Assembly: GCA_964372115.1 (NCBI GenBank)
Contig: CAYJPN010000013.1
Span: 1-64,000 of the forward strand
Direction: 5' to 3'
DNA from: CG2-30-36-16 sp964372115
GTDB lineage: Bacteria; Bacteroidota; Ignavibacteria; Ignavibacteriales; Ignavibacteriaceae
DNA: 64,000 nucleotides
The position numbers and the translations under genes are program-made. The notes under the pieces are model-generated. The model did no database searches. It was given only the letters and a program-made list of their open reading frames with translations, and was not told the DNA's origin. Positions 34,696 through 42,984 of this stretch are shown piece after piece. The stretch's first letter is position 1, and each line of letters starts with the position of its first letter.

Positions 34696-37095
34696 TTATT
34701 CCTTCTTTAATAGTCTTGTTTCCAGTTCGGTTATTCGTTTTTTTAATTCAACCATTGCTAATTCCCTGCCAATTGTTAATCTCTCAAATCTTTCAAGTTT
34801 ATCTTTTCTTTTTTTCATTGCCTCCTCCGCTTGTTTACGCTGGGTAATATCTTGACCAATCACCATTGCGCCAATAATTTTCGCGTCATCATCTCTTTCG
34901 GCAATAAAATTGGCTTCGAATATGTGAGTATTGCTCTGAAGATCCGGAAGAATAAATTCCATTTTTTCTTCAACACCTGTCTCAAGAACGCTCTCTAACT
35001 TTTCTTGATAATTTTCTATTGCGCTAAAAGTGCTCGTTTGACTTTCTATTGGCGACTTACCGAGAGGAGACGAAGTAAAAAAAGCTTCAGTAATTGGTTT
35101 GTGGTTAACGTATATTGCACGGCAGTTTATGTCGTAACGCATTATATGATGGGGGATGTTTTCAGCGAGAGTGCGGAATTCTCGTTCACTGTTTATTAAT
35201 TTTAGCTCTGCTTGCTTGCGCTCGGTTATATCGTGTAAAGTAAATAGTATTGTCCCATTTTTAATCGAAACTTTTTTAACATTTAGTAAAAAAGTTCTTT
35301 CATTCCCGGATTTATCTTTTAGTTTGATTTCAATATTGTGAAGAATTCCTTTTTTATTCAGATCATTCAAATCAAACATGTTGTATCCGATAAACTCAAA
35401 AATATTTCCCATATTTTTTATTTCGTCAACTAAGTAACCGAGATTTGATTTAACATTTGAACAGATATACGTGAAGTTACCCTGGTCGTCAGTAATAAAA
35501 ACCGGGTCGAAAATGTTTTCGATTGTAATCCTGTGGAGTTCTTCGGATTCCCTTAATGCCTCCTGTGTTTTAATTTGCTCGGAAATATCCCGGACAGCTT
35601 CAATAACACGAGTTACGTTTTTCTGTTCATCTATTAGAGGAGATAATAATATATCAACATAAACATTGACTCCATCTTCTGAAAAATGTTTGTGTTGACA
35701 ATTTCGATATTCGCCTGTTTCAAACACTTCTTTCAGCATACAAACTTCACCATGTTGATAGCAAGGTTGATTATAACCATGAGAAATTTCGTAACAGTGC
35801 TTGCCGATAACTTTTTCGCGAGATTGACCTGTTGAAATTAGAAATGTGTTATTTACATCGGTTATCCGGTAGTTCCGGTCGATTACTAAAATATCTTCAT
35901 GCATTGTGTAAAGGAGAGAACGAAAATAGTGTTCCTTTTCCTCAAGAGCTTTTGCTGCCCGGTTACGTTCGGTAAAAAGATGCACCCGATCCAGTGATAC
36001 TGCCATATGGCTTGCCAACGCGATAAGATATTTCTGTTCGGAACTTGATGGAATGCGTACTCCTTCGTCTCCAATTGTGCTCATACCAACACTGCCCAAA
36101 TTTCTGTCAAACAAAATAATCGGAACGTTTACAATAGTGCGTAATCCCATGCGCATCACAATTTCTTTATTAACGCGCTCATCTGTTTGTGCATCTTCAA
36201 CTATCACAATCTCTTTGGCATCAACAATTTCTTCCATCATCCGGTCGCCCTCTATAGTAATGGTAGCGGTTCCGTCTTCAGATAAGATTGTATCCGAAAT
36301 AGGACCGCCGGCAACCAACACTTTAAATTCTTTTTTATTTTCGGTTAAAAGATAGATCGCCAACGTTTGATAACCGAGAGTTTTTCTTACCTCAAACAAC
36401 GCAGCATCCAATACTTCTGAGTAAGTATGCGCCTGTTCAAAATTTCTGGAAAGACTAAGTAATGATCGGGAGTGATTATCCCTCTCATATAATTCTTCTT
36501 CAACCCGTTTACGTTCTGACCGTTCACGAAGAGATACAATGCCGTATGCTAAATCGCCTGCTAAGTCTGATAAAAGATTTATTTCTTCCTCAATGAAAGC
36601 ATCCGGTTGAGAAGAGTAAACGTTTAACGCCCCAATTATTTTATCTTCACCTACAGCCAGAGGAATGGCGGCTGACGAAGAATAACCACGTTTTGCTGAT
36701 TCCTTTTGCCAGGGAGCATAATCGGGATTTGTTAAAATATTATTAAAAATAACAGGTTTACCTGTGCGAATAGCCGTGCCGGTGGGACCGCTGCCATGTT
36801 TAGTACTCGACCATGTAATTTTTAAAGAATTTAGGTATTCTTCTTCAAAACCTGCTTGCGCCACAGGTTTTACACTCTTTATTCTATTGTGTTCGGCAAA
36901 ACCAATCCAAACAAATCTGTAACCGCAATCCTCCCAAATAATACGGCACACTTGCTGTAAAAGTTCGGTTTCATCTTTTGCACGTACCACCGCATGATTA
37001 CATCCGCGAAGAGCTTTATAAGCTCTATTTATTTTGTTAAGTTCTTGCGTGTGTTCGAGAACATTTTTTTCAAGGTTTTTTTTTAGCTTTTGCAT
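34696..37095 (-). CDS. GAF/PAS sensor protein lacking a kinase domain
   Basis: 799 residues. A short helical start is followed by GAF (about 25-195; EDCGYRFVWIGFAEHNRIKSV), a second GAF (about 210-380), and three PAS domains (about 385-515, 520-640, 645-765). The chain ends in a coiled coil containing ERLTIGRELAMVELKKRI, with no HisKA or ATPase domain. PAS-1 carries a Cys/His cluster (His433, Cys434, Cys445, His448, Cys452) that could bind a metal or sense redox. It must act through other proteins, most likely the ErcA-like protein or the kinase encoded directly downstream. It begins 14 nt behind a broken receiver gene. Confidence 0.88.
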   Translation of the reverse strand: MQKLKKNLEKNVLEHTQELNKINRAYKALRGCNHAVVRAKDETELLQQVCRIIWEDCGYRFVWIGFAEHNRIKSVKPVAQAGFEEEYLNSLKITWSSTKHGSGPTGTAIRTGKPVIFNNILTNPDYAPWQKESAKRGYSSSAAIPLAVGEDKIIGALNVYSSQPDAFIEEEINLLSDLAGDLAYGIVSLRERSERKRVEEELYERDNHSRSLLSLSRNFEQAHTYSEVLDAALFEVRKTLGYQTLAIYLLTENKKEFKVLVAGGPISDTILSEDGTATITIEGDRMMEEIVDAKEIVIVEDAQTDERVNKEIVMRMGLRTIVNVPIILFDRNLGSVGMSTIGDEGVRIPSSSEQKYLIALASHMAVSLDRVHLFTERNRAAKALEEKEHYFRSLLYTMHEDILVIDRNYRITDVNNTFLISTGQSREKVIGKHCYEISHGYNQPCYQHGEVCMLKEVFETGEYRNCQHKHFSEDGVNVYVDILLSPLIDEQKNVTRVIEAVRDISEQIKTQEALRESEELHRITIENIFDPVFITDDQGNFTYICSNVKSNLGYLVDEIKNMGNIFEFIGYNMFDLNDLNKKGILHNIEIKLKDKSGNERTFLLNVKKVSIKNGTILFTLHDITERKQAELKLINSEREFRTLAENIPHHIMRYDINCRAIYVNHKPITEAFFTSSPLGKSPIESQTSTFSAIENYQEKLESVLETGVEEKMEFILPDLQSNTHIFEANFIAERDDDAKIIGAMVIGQDITQRKQAEEAMKKRKDKLERFERLTIGRELAMVELKKRITELETRLLKKE

Positions 37096-37109
37096 TTGTA
37101 AATGTATTT

Positions 37110-37470
37110 TTATCTTTTTAAAATTTCTTCTAGTTCAAAGGATTCGATAATATAATCAACCTCGCAGGTTTTGAAATTAATTCTTTTTTCCTTTTTCTTT
37201 TCATATTGGAAGATGATAGTTACGAAAACATTATAGCTAAATTCTATATTTTTCAAATTACTACAAATCTCATAACCGGACTTGCTGGAATGCTTACCTC
37301 TCAATAGTATTAAGTCCGGTTTGGAGAATTTGATTCTAATAAACACTTACTCACTGCTGTCGGCAAAATAATTTGACACCTTGGTTCTCAAGAACAGTTC
37401 TTAAAGGATCGAGAATAGAAGGAGTATCGTCAACAACAAGAATTTTTCCCCGCGTTTGGATTGTATTCAT
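37110..37470 (-). pseudogene. frameshifted response-regulator receiver domain
   Basis: From ATG 37470 the protein reads as the start of a receiver (GKILVVDDTPSILDPLRTVL) but leaves frame after about 38 residues and meets a stop. The rest of the receiver continues in another frame (37346-37110), which reads FSKPDLILL, then SGYEICSNLK, then VDYIIESFELEEILKR, recognisably the second half of the fold. A further in-frame stop lies at the junction. The usual phosphoacceptor Asp after LILL is replaced by Arg (LILLRGK), and the KPF lysine is also lost. This is therefore an inactivated stand-alone receiver that once led the sensor cluster. Confidence 0.8.
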
Positions 37471-37756
37471 ATTATGGTATCTCCATAAATATTTTTTACC
37501 GGTATGATAACTTTTAACATATTCCCGAAAACTTTTACAAAATTTAAGGAATGATTTTCATATCCAATTTAATAATAATTTTTTCAATTTCAATAATACT
37601 TCCTGTCTCCTAAATTTTATGTGGAGCCGTAATTTTTGCAAAATGCGTAGACTATTTTACCGATACACGGCAGCGATTAGTATTTAGGGGAAGGACAATC
37701 TTTACCCGTTTTTTTAAGGTGCTAGCTTTTTTAGTGGATATTTTTTCTGCATCTCT

Positions 37757-37837
37757 GATAAATTATTGTGCACAAACCTTTACTCCGGCAAATAAAATTT
37801 CGGTTGGAGATTTATTTCCTATTAAAGAAATCTAGTT
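37757..37837. repeat. degenerate copy of a dispersed intergenic element
   Basis: GATAAATTATTGTGCACAAAC (abridged here: GATAAATTATTGT then ACAAAC) matches the copy near 25499, followed at the same distance by GGAGATTTATTT against GGGGATTTATTA. The central mini-palindrome has decayed in this copy. Confidence 0.45.
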
Positions 37838-38025
37838 TAAACTGACACTAAATTTATATTTTTTCAATTCCTCCTATTTTCTTAATCCAATTGTTATTGC
37901 TGCTTGGTTACCTTATAATATTTCTCCGGTGCCACACTTTTTTTTCCAAACAAATATAATCCAACGCCGCATCACAGGCGGGAAAGGTACGATGAATAAT
38001 CCGGTAGCTAATGGAACAATAAGCA

Positions 38026-38056
38026 ATTAAAAATTAAAAATTAAAAATTAAAAATT
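38026..38056. repeat. 7-bp tandem array, ATTAAAA x4
   Basis: Four perfect ATTAAAA heptamers (38026-38053) plus a partial fifth. It lies about 56 nt behind the stop codon of the leftward membrane-protein gene. Confidence 0.85.
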
Positions 38057-38111
38057 CAGGCGCAGGTCTTCGAGAAAAGGCTCAATACTTTCCCGTTTCG
38101 CTTTTTAATTT

Positions 38112-39053
38112 TTACTTTTCACTTTCAATTTTTACTAACAAAACCCCTGCACCATCTTCTTCAAATATTTTATCAATTAATGTTTTTATTTTTTTGTACG
38201 ATTCATCATCCGTTTTTGTTTTTATGTCATTCAGCAACGGTAATAAACTTGACGCGGTTTCGAGTTTTAGTTTTGTCTGTTTTTCTAAAAACTTTGCTTT
38301 TAATTCCGCGGCTTGAGTTTCAAGTATTTCTTTGCTGTCACCCCGGACAAGTGTAACAAGCATTGCAACCAACCGGTTTAATATTTTCAACACAGCATCG
38401 GAAGAAAAGCCGCCGAGCAGAGCTATTATAGAAGTATTTATATTAAAACTGCCGTTGGTTTCCGGGGGTATAATTAAATTGGCGAGTATAATACCGGCAA
38501 TAATTCCGATAATAATCCTGTTATAATAAAATGTAACGTATGTGGGGTCGAAGGTTCGGGTTACTACATATTTATTTGCCGTGTATAAAGAATAAAAATA
38601 AGCGCCGAGCCCCGCGGAGAAAAGAAGATTCAACTGGACGTAATAATTATCATTTTGGTTAAATCCCGATATAATAAACCCCGCAAGAAACAAAGTACTC
38701 ATTGCCCACATGTTACGAATGATTGGGATACATTTTGTCCCCCATAAAAAAAACAGTTTTTTACTCGGGGTTGTATAATCAATCGACTGCGGTGTTGCAG
38801 GTAAAACAGCCGCGGCAAGGGCAGAATAAATTTTACTGATTCCGTTTAATTCATCGCTTGAAAAAGAAGAAATATTTTTATCAGAAGATAAAACATCATC
38901 ACTAATAGTTTGTTTTGATTCTATTAAAGCGAAAGAAGATAAAATCCAATCCGGTAAGGTTTTGCCGTTTTCAACAATGTAACCCAACATTGTTTTTATT
39001 TGTCCGATAATTTTTAGAACAGCGGACTGATTTATTTTTGAAGCAGAATCCAT
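38112..39053 (-). CDS. membrane protein of unknown function
   Basis: 313 residues from the ATG at 39053, which has an AAGGTG site; a GTG 14 codons upstream lacks one. The N-terminal half is cytoplasmic-looking with Ser-rich stretches (about 40-75). About four hydrophobic segments follow (about 118-215 and near 220-240), including ILANLIIPPE. The C-terminal 70 residues are a charged helix (KEILETQAAELKAKFLEKQ) likely to form a coiled coil. I do not recognise the family. It stands alone between the signalling cluster and the lipoprotein pair. Confidence 0.6.
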   Translation of the reverse strand: MDSASKINQSAVLKIIGQIKTMLGYIVENGKTLPDWILSSFALIESKQTISDDVLSSDKNISSFSSDELNGISKIYSALAAAVLPATPQSIDYTTPSKKLFFLWGTKCIPIIRNMWAMSTLFLAGFIISGFNQNDNYYVQLNLLFSAGLGAYFYSLYTANKYVVTRTFDPTYVTFYYNRIIIGIIAGIILANLIIPPETNGSFNINTSIIALLGGFSSDAVLKILNRLVAMLVTLVRGDSKEILETQAAELKAKFLEKQTKLKLETASSLLPLLNDIKTKTDDESYKKIKTLIDKIFEEDGAGVLLVKIESEK

Positions 39054-39165
39054 AACGCACCTTGTTATAGTTATAGGAATATTCAGAAACTGCACTCAGG
39101 AGTAAGTGGATATTTTGTGCATTTACAATTTAGTAAAGAGGTATGGTATAATCAACTTTGTTGTT

Positions 39166-40104
39166 TTATCTGCGCCGGCGGCAAAATTCTTTTACAGCGT
39201 CGAGTGAGGGGGCATACCCATTCTGATAAGCAGTTAAAAAATCGCTACATGCTTCTTTTTTCTTTCCCATCTGGAAATATACAATTCCCCTTCTGAAGAT
39301 TACTTTTCCGTTTTGCGGTTGAAGAGAAAGCAAATAGTTTAAGTCATCAAGAGCTTGTTTGTATTGTGTAAGTTCCCTGTAGTTTTCACTTCTAAAAAAA
39401 TACGCGCTAAAATTATCACTGTTTATTTTTATTGCACGCGAAAAATCATCCAGCGCACTTTTAAATTCTCCCTCAATACTTTTATCAAATCCTCTGGCAA
39501 TGTATAAATTATCATTTGCGGGATTTAAATAAATAGCGTGGTTGTAATCTTTAATAGCTTCTTTGTGTTCGCCTAAAATTCCTTTTGCGTTTGCGCGGTT
39601 AACGTAGGCTTCTATGTATAGGCTGTCGAGTTGTATTGCCCGGTTGTAATAAAAAATTGCGGCATCATAATCATCGCGAAGTGAATTAATATAACCGAGA
39701 GTAAAAAACGCACTTTTGTTATAGGGGTCTTCAACAAGCGCGAGGCGTACACTTTTTTCAGCGGCGTCAAGTTCGTCAAACTGGATTAATTCCACTCCTT
39801 TGGACAGTAGCGCCGAGAGCAAATCACTATCAATTGTCAATGCTTTATTATAATCTTCAATCGCTTCATTATGCCGTTCTATTTTGCTGTTTGCGCGCGC
39901 CCGTTTTAAATACCCCCCGGCGTTCCCGGGGTTTTCTGAAATCGCCCTTGTATAATATTCTATCGCGGAATGATATTTCCCCTCAGAATAATTAATATCG
40001 CCGAGCAGCATTGTTTTTGATACGGAAGAACAACCGGAAACCAAGGTAATAATTATAAGTGCTCCGACGACTGATAAAACTTTTTTATACCGATTTTTAA
40101 GCAT
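39166..40104 (-). CDS. TPR-repeat lipoprotein
   Basis: 312 residues from the ATG at 40104. Lipoprotein signal (lipobox LVSGC, Cys25) followed by about seven to eight tetratricopeptide repeats covering nearly the whole mature protein (EGKYHSAIEYYTRAISENPG, HNEAIEDYNKALTID, YDAAIFYYNRAIQLD and so on), ending in a short basic Arg4 tail. TPRs bind partner proteins; the partner is not evident. The start overlaps the stop of the MORN-type lipoprotein gene by one base (TGATG), so the two are translationally coupled and probably work together at the cell envelope. Confidence 0.85.
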   Translation of the reverse strand: MLKNRYKKVLSVVGALIIITLVSGCSSVSKTMLLGDINYSEGKYHSAIEYYTRAISENPGNAGGYLKRARANSKIERHNEAIEDYNKALTIDSDLLSALLSKGVELIQFDELDAAEKSVRLALVEDPYNKSAFFTLGYINSLRDDYDAAIFYYNRAIQLDSLYIEAYVNRANAKGILGEHKEAIKDYNHAIYLNPANDNLYIARGFDKSIEGEFKSALDDFSRAIKINSDNFSAYFFRSENYRELTQYKQALDDLNYLLSLQPQNGKVIFRRGIVYFQMGKKKEACSDFLTAYQNGYAPSLDAVKEFCRRRR

Positions 40105-40526
40105 CAATAATTGTCTTCATATTCAACTTTTCCATCAAGCGTATATTTTTTTTGATAGATAAGTATCCCTTTGTCGTACCTCTCTTTTAGTCTCATTTTA
40201 CCGTTTTCGTAATACTGAGTCGATTCCCCTTGAAGTTTACTGTCACGATAATTAGCCACTAGTTTTAATGTCCCATTGTGGAACCATGCTTTAAATACGC
40301 CCTGTTTTAAATCATCAACATAAAGCACCTGCGAAGCTAATGTGCCGTCCTCATAAAAAAACTTTTGGAGACCGTCTCTTTTACCGTCAACGAGAGGTGT
40401 TTGAGACTCGACCTTACCGCTCGGGTAATAGGTTTCCTGCGAAATAACTTCTTTTTGCTGGCAGCCACCTATAATAGTAAAGATTAAAAATAAAACGGAC
40501 AAATTTATTAGAGTGTTAAATCTCAT
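40104..40526 (-). CDS. MORN-like/YwqK-type repeat lipoprotein
   Basis: 140 residues. Lipobox near Cys22 (IIGGC), then about five beta-hairpin repeats of the form YYPSGKVE, FYEDGTLAS, WFHNGTLKL, YYENGKMRL and YTLDGKVEY. This MORN-variant pattern is typical of proteins annotated as YwqK-type; the antitoxin label sometimes attached to that family is not supported by anything here. It is the first gene of a coupled pair with the TPR lipoprotein. Confidence 0.8.
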   Translation of the reverse strand: MRFNTLINLSVLFLIFTIIGGCQQKEVISQETYYPSGKVESQTPLVDGKRDGLQKFFYEDGTLASQVLYVDDLKQGVFKAWFHNGTLKLVANYRDSKLQGESTQYYENGKMRLKERYDKGILIYQKKYTLDGKVEYEDNY

Positions 40527-40593
40527 TTTTATTCCAGAATTTTAGAGTATTTTTCTTAAGCGCAAAATTAAAATAATGCTTTATATCTTCAAC

Positions 40594-41283
40594 CTAAATA
40601 TTAAGATATTCTTCCCAAATACGAAATAGTTGGTAAGTGGCATAAATGTCATCGCCGCAATAAACTGCAATATCTTTTAATCTTCCTGCTTCATAGAGAT
40701 TTTTAACATCCATACCGGATACGCCCTTTGATTTGGGAGATGTTATCCCGAAGGCGCGACAGTAAAAATCTAAATTAAATTTGCGTGTAAGACCAAAATA
40801 TGTAAACTGCTCGAGCAAATCGATATGAGTAGATATATCATATCTTTTGCCGAGAAGATTTTTTGTTGGTTTTACTTTTAACAAAGCCGAGCGAAGCATC
40901 AAAAAAGGCGCGTCAAAATTACGCCCGTTAAAAGTAACAAATTGATCGGCGACGCCGGCAATTCGCCAGAAAGAAGCAAGCATTTCTTCTTCGCTTACTC
41001 CTTTATAATGAATTTTTTTTTCATTATTTATCCATTCATCGCCCAAATTATCCTCGTAATACACAAAAGATTTTTCCTTTTGCACATCGTAAATACCGAT
41101 TGAAATTACCTTTGCGGTAAAAGGATAAAGACTGGTGTAACGAATTGCTTCGTCAATTTTGTTCTGCCTAACTTTCTCCGAAGTTTCCTTTTCGGCATAA
41201 CGAAGTAAATATTCCTGCTGGCTTTCAGACAATGTTTCAAACGGGTAACCGCAGGTTTCTATATCAAATACTATTTGTCTCAT
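40594..41283 (-). CDS. predicted 3'-5' exonuclease of the PolB-exonuclease-like (RNase H fold) family
   Basis: 229 residues. The first catalytic motif FDIET (6-10) opens the protein; the second acidic motif is FVTFNGRNFDAPFLMLR in the middle, and the third is near VYCGDDIYATYQLFRIW at the C-terminus, a DEDD-type arrangement. Such proteins are related to the proofreading domain of family-B DNA polymerases but occur without a polymerase. Their substrate in bacteria is not well defined. It is separated from neighbours by 67 and 94 nt, so it may be its own unit. Confidence 0.82.
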   Translation of the reverse strand: MRQIVFDIETCGYPFETLSESQQEYLLRYAEKETSEKVRQNKIDEAIRYTSLYPFTAKVISIGIYDVQKEKSFVYYEDNLGDEWINNEKKIHYKGVSEEEMLASFWRIAGVADQFVTFNGRNFDAPFLMLRSALLKVKPTKNLLGKRYDISTHIDLLEQFTYFGLTRKFNLDFYCRAFGITSPKSKGVSGMDVKNLYEAGRLKDIAVYCGDDIYATYQLFRIWEEYLNI

Positions 41284-41320
41284 AGAACCCCGACCAATTA
41301 TTGTTAATTATTTTTTACTT

Positions 41321-41383
41321 CTTGTTTCTTATCTCTTATTTCTTATCTCTTATCTCTTATTTCTTATCTCTTACTTCTTATTT
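41321..41383. repeat. 7-bp tandem array, CTTATYT x9
   Basis: Nine contiguous heptamers, in order CTTGTTT, CTTATCT, CTTATTT, CTTATCT, CTTATCT, CTTATTT, CTTATCT, CTTACTT, CTTATTT. The last unit overlaps the 3' end of the leftward thioesterase gene and supplies part of its TAA stop codon. On the coding strand of that gene the array reads as purine-rich AAGATAAG repeats. Confidence 0.9.
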
Positions 41384-41836
41384 TTTTTTTACAATTTCCA
41401 CATTCTTTTCGTAGGCAGATATTTTTTTATAAACATCTTCAGAAAGTTCGGTAGATTTTCCGGTTTTAGGATCAACATGAACTACAACCCCGCTGCCGTC
41501 AACAATTACCTTATTTGTTTTTGCGTTTACAATTAAATGATCGAATCCGAATGATGAATTTTTTAAATATGATACACGTGAATAAATATGAAGCTCATCA
41601 TCATATTTTGAGTGTGCCCGGTAATTAATTTCGTTACGAACCATAAAAAATATTTTACCATCCGAAAATATACCGCCGCCGGGCATTAACCCGACTTCCT
41701 TTATATACTCAAGCCGCGCCTGTTCGAAGAAATTTATATACACAGCATTGTTACAAACGCCGAGCATATCCACTTCGTGAAATCTGACTTTTACTGATAT
41801 TTTGTGTTTAAAATCTTCCTGTTTCAATTCTGCCAT
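41378..41836 (-). CDS. acyl-CoA thioesterase of the YbgC/FadM hot-dog family
   Basis: 152 residues, single hot-dog domain. The family signature is clear near the start: VRFHEVDMLGVCNNAVYINFFEQAR, where Asp27-equivalent in EVDMLG is the usual catalytic acid. The C-terminal 30 residues are charged and low-complexity (ending VKKK). Hydrolyses acyl-CoA or 4-hydroxybenzoyl-CoA-like thioesters in the cytoplasm; the actual substrate is unknown. The ATG overlaps the stop of the threonine aldolase gene by one base (TAATG). The stop codon lies in a 7-bp tandem repeat, so the C-terminal length may vary between strains. Confidence 0.88.
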   Translation of the reverse strand: MAELKQEDFKHKISVKVRFHEVDMLGVCNNAVYINFFEQARLEYIKEVGLMPGGGIFSDGKIFFMVRNEINYRAHSKYDDELHIYSRVSYLKNSSFGFDHLIVNAKTNKVIVDGSGVVVHVDPKTGKSTELSEDVYKKISAYEKNVEIVKKK

Positions 41837-42867
41837 TAGTTAAATACTTCTTTTAATATTGTTATTGTTTTTTCTATATCATCGTTACTTACATCAAGAT
41901 GTGTAACTGCGCGGAGTATATCAACTTTACCGACGGAAAACAGCACGCCTTTTTCTTTACAAATTTTTATCGATTCTTCAACATTATATTTTAATGGTCT
42001 AAAAAGTAAAATATTTGTTTGAACCAAGTTTATATCAATTTCGAGGTTAGGCAGTTCATTTATTACCTCTGCAAGTCTTCTGGCCTTTTTATGATCTTCT
42101 TCAAGTCGGTTTATATTATTTTTTAGCGCGTACAAACCAGCAGCAGCAATAATACCTGCCTGGCGCATTCCGCCGCCCCAAGCTTTACGTACGCGGAAAG
42201 CTTCTTTTATAAATTCTTTTGAGCCTGCAATAATGGAACCAACAGGCGCACCGAGTCCTTTTGATAAGCAGCAAGAAATAGTGCCAAAATGCTGCGCATA
42301 TTCTTTTACAGAAATACCTGAAAAAACAGAAGCGTTCCAAATGCGCGCGCCGTCGAGATGAAAGTGAAGATTATTTTTTTTTGCAAGATCACGTAGTTTT
42401 ATAATTTCTTCAATCTTCCAAACAGCGCCGCCGCCGCGGTTATGTGTGTTTTCTACTTCAATAACTTTTGTACGGGGCATATAATATGCGCTGAGCGGAC
42501 GAATACATTGCTCAGCCTGCTCGGCAGTAAACATACCGTTTTTCCCTTCAATCGGAAAAATTTGTATTCCGCTTAAAGCGGCAGGCGAACCTGACTCGTA
42601 ATTAAATATGTGCGCATCGCGGTCGCAAATAACTTCATCACCCGGATTTGTTAAAACATTTAAACTTAGCTGGTTGCCGAATACACCGCTTGAAACAAAC
42701 AGTGCAGCTTCTTTGCCAAGAAGTTCGGCAGCATAATCCTGCAGTGCGTTTACAGTGGGGTCTTCCTGAAATACATCGTCCCCTACTTCCGCTTCGTACA
42801 TTGCTTTGCGCATTGCCTCCGACGGACGGGTTACCGTGTCGCTTCTTAAATCAATATATTTTGTCAT
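41836..42867 (-). CDS. ltaE: low-specificity L-threonine aldolase
   Basis: 343 residues, normal length. PLP-dependent fold-type I enzyme that splits threonine and allo-threonine to glycine and acetaldehyde. Signatures: DLRSDTVTRPSEAMR at the N-terminus, GDDVFQEDPTVN, the cofactor-ring region HLDGARIWNAS (170-180) and the PLP lysine Lys203 in CLSKGLGAPVG. It overlaps the thioesterase start by one base, making a two-gene operon of uncertain logic. A normal ATG start. Confidence 0.94.
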   Translation of the reverse strand: MTKYIDLRSDTVTRPSEAMRKAMYEAEVGDDVFQEDPTVNALQDYAAELLGKEAALFVSSGVFGNQLSLNVLTNPGDEVICDRDAHIFNYESGSPAALSGIQIFPIEGKNGMFTAEQAEQCIRPLSAYYMPRTKVIEVENTHNRGGGAVWKIEEIIKLRDLAKKNNLHFHLDGARIWNASVFSGISVKEYAQHFGTISCCLSKGLGAPVGSIIAGSKEFIKEAFRVRKAWGGGMRQAGIIAAAGLYALKNNINRLEEDHKKARRLAEVINELPNLEIDINLVQTNILLFRPLKYNVEESIKICKEKGVLFSVGKVDILRAVTHLDVSNDDIEKTITILKEVFN

Positions 42868-42984
42868 AATTCTTTCTTTATTTTCAGCTTAGCTTTTGAT
42901 GATGTACGAAAAGTGAAGCAGAACAAAGTTTTTCGTTAATATCAATACATAAGTATATTAAAAATAAAAATAGTTTTGCAGAAA

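Larger units (their letters stand above)
37471..38111. other. 641-bp intergenic region with degenerate repeats
   Basis: No credible gene. It contains a degenerate copy of the dispersed element at 37757-37837, the ATTAAAA heptamer array at 38026-38056, and AT-rich sequence that should include the promoter of the signalling cluster. No clear promoter motif could be picked out. Confidence 0.6.

Noticed and set aside
40104..40526. Antitoxin of a toxin-antitoxin pair (a label often given to YwqK-type proteins)
   Set aside because: It is a lipoprotein coupled to a TPR lipoprotein, with no toxin-like neighbour.
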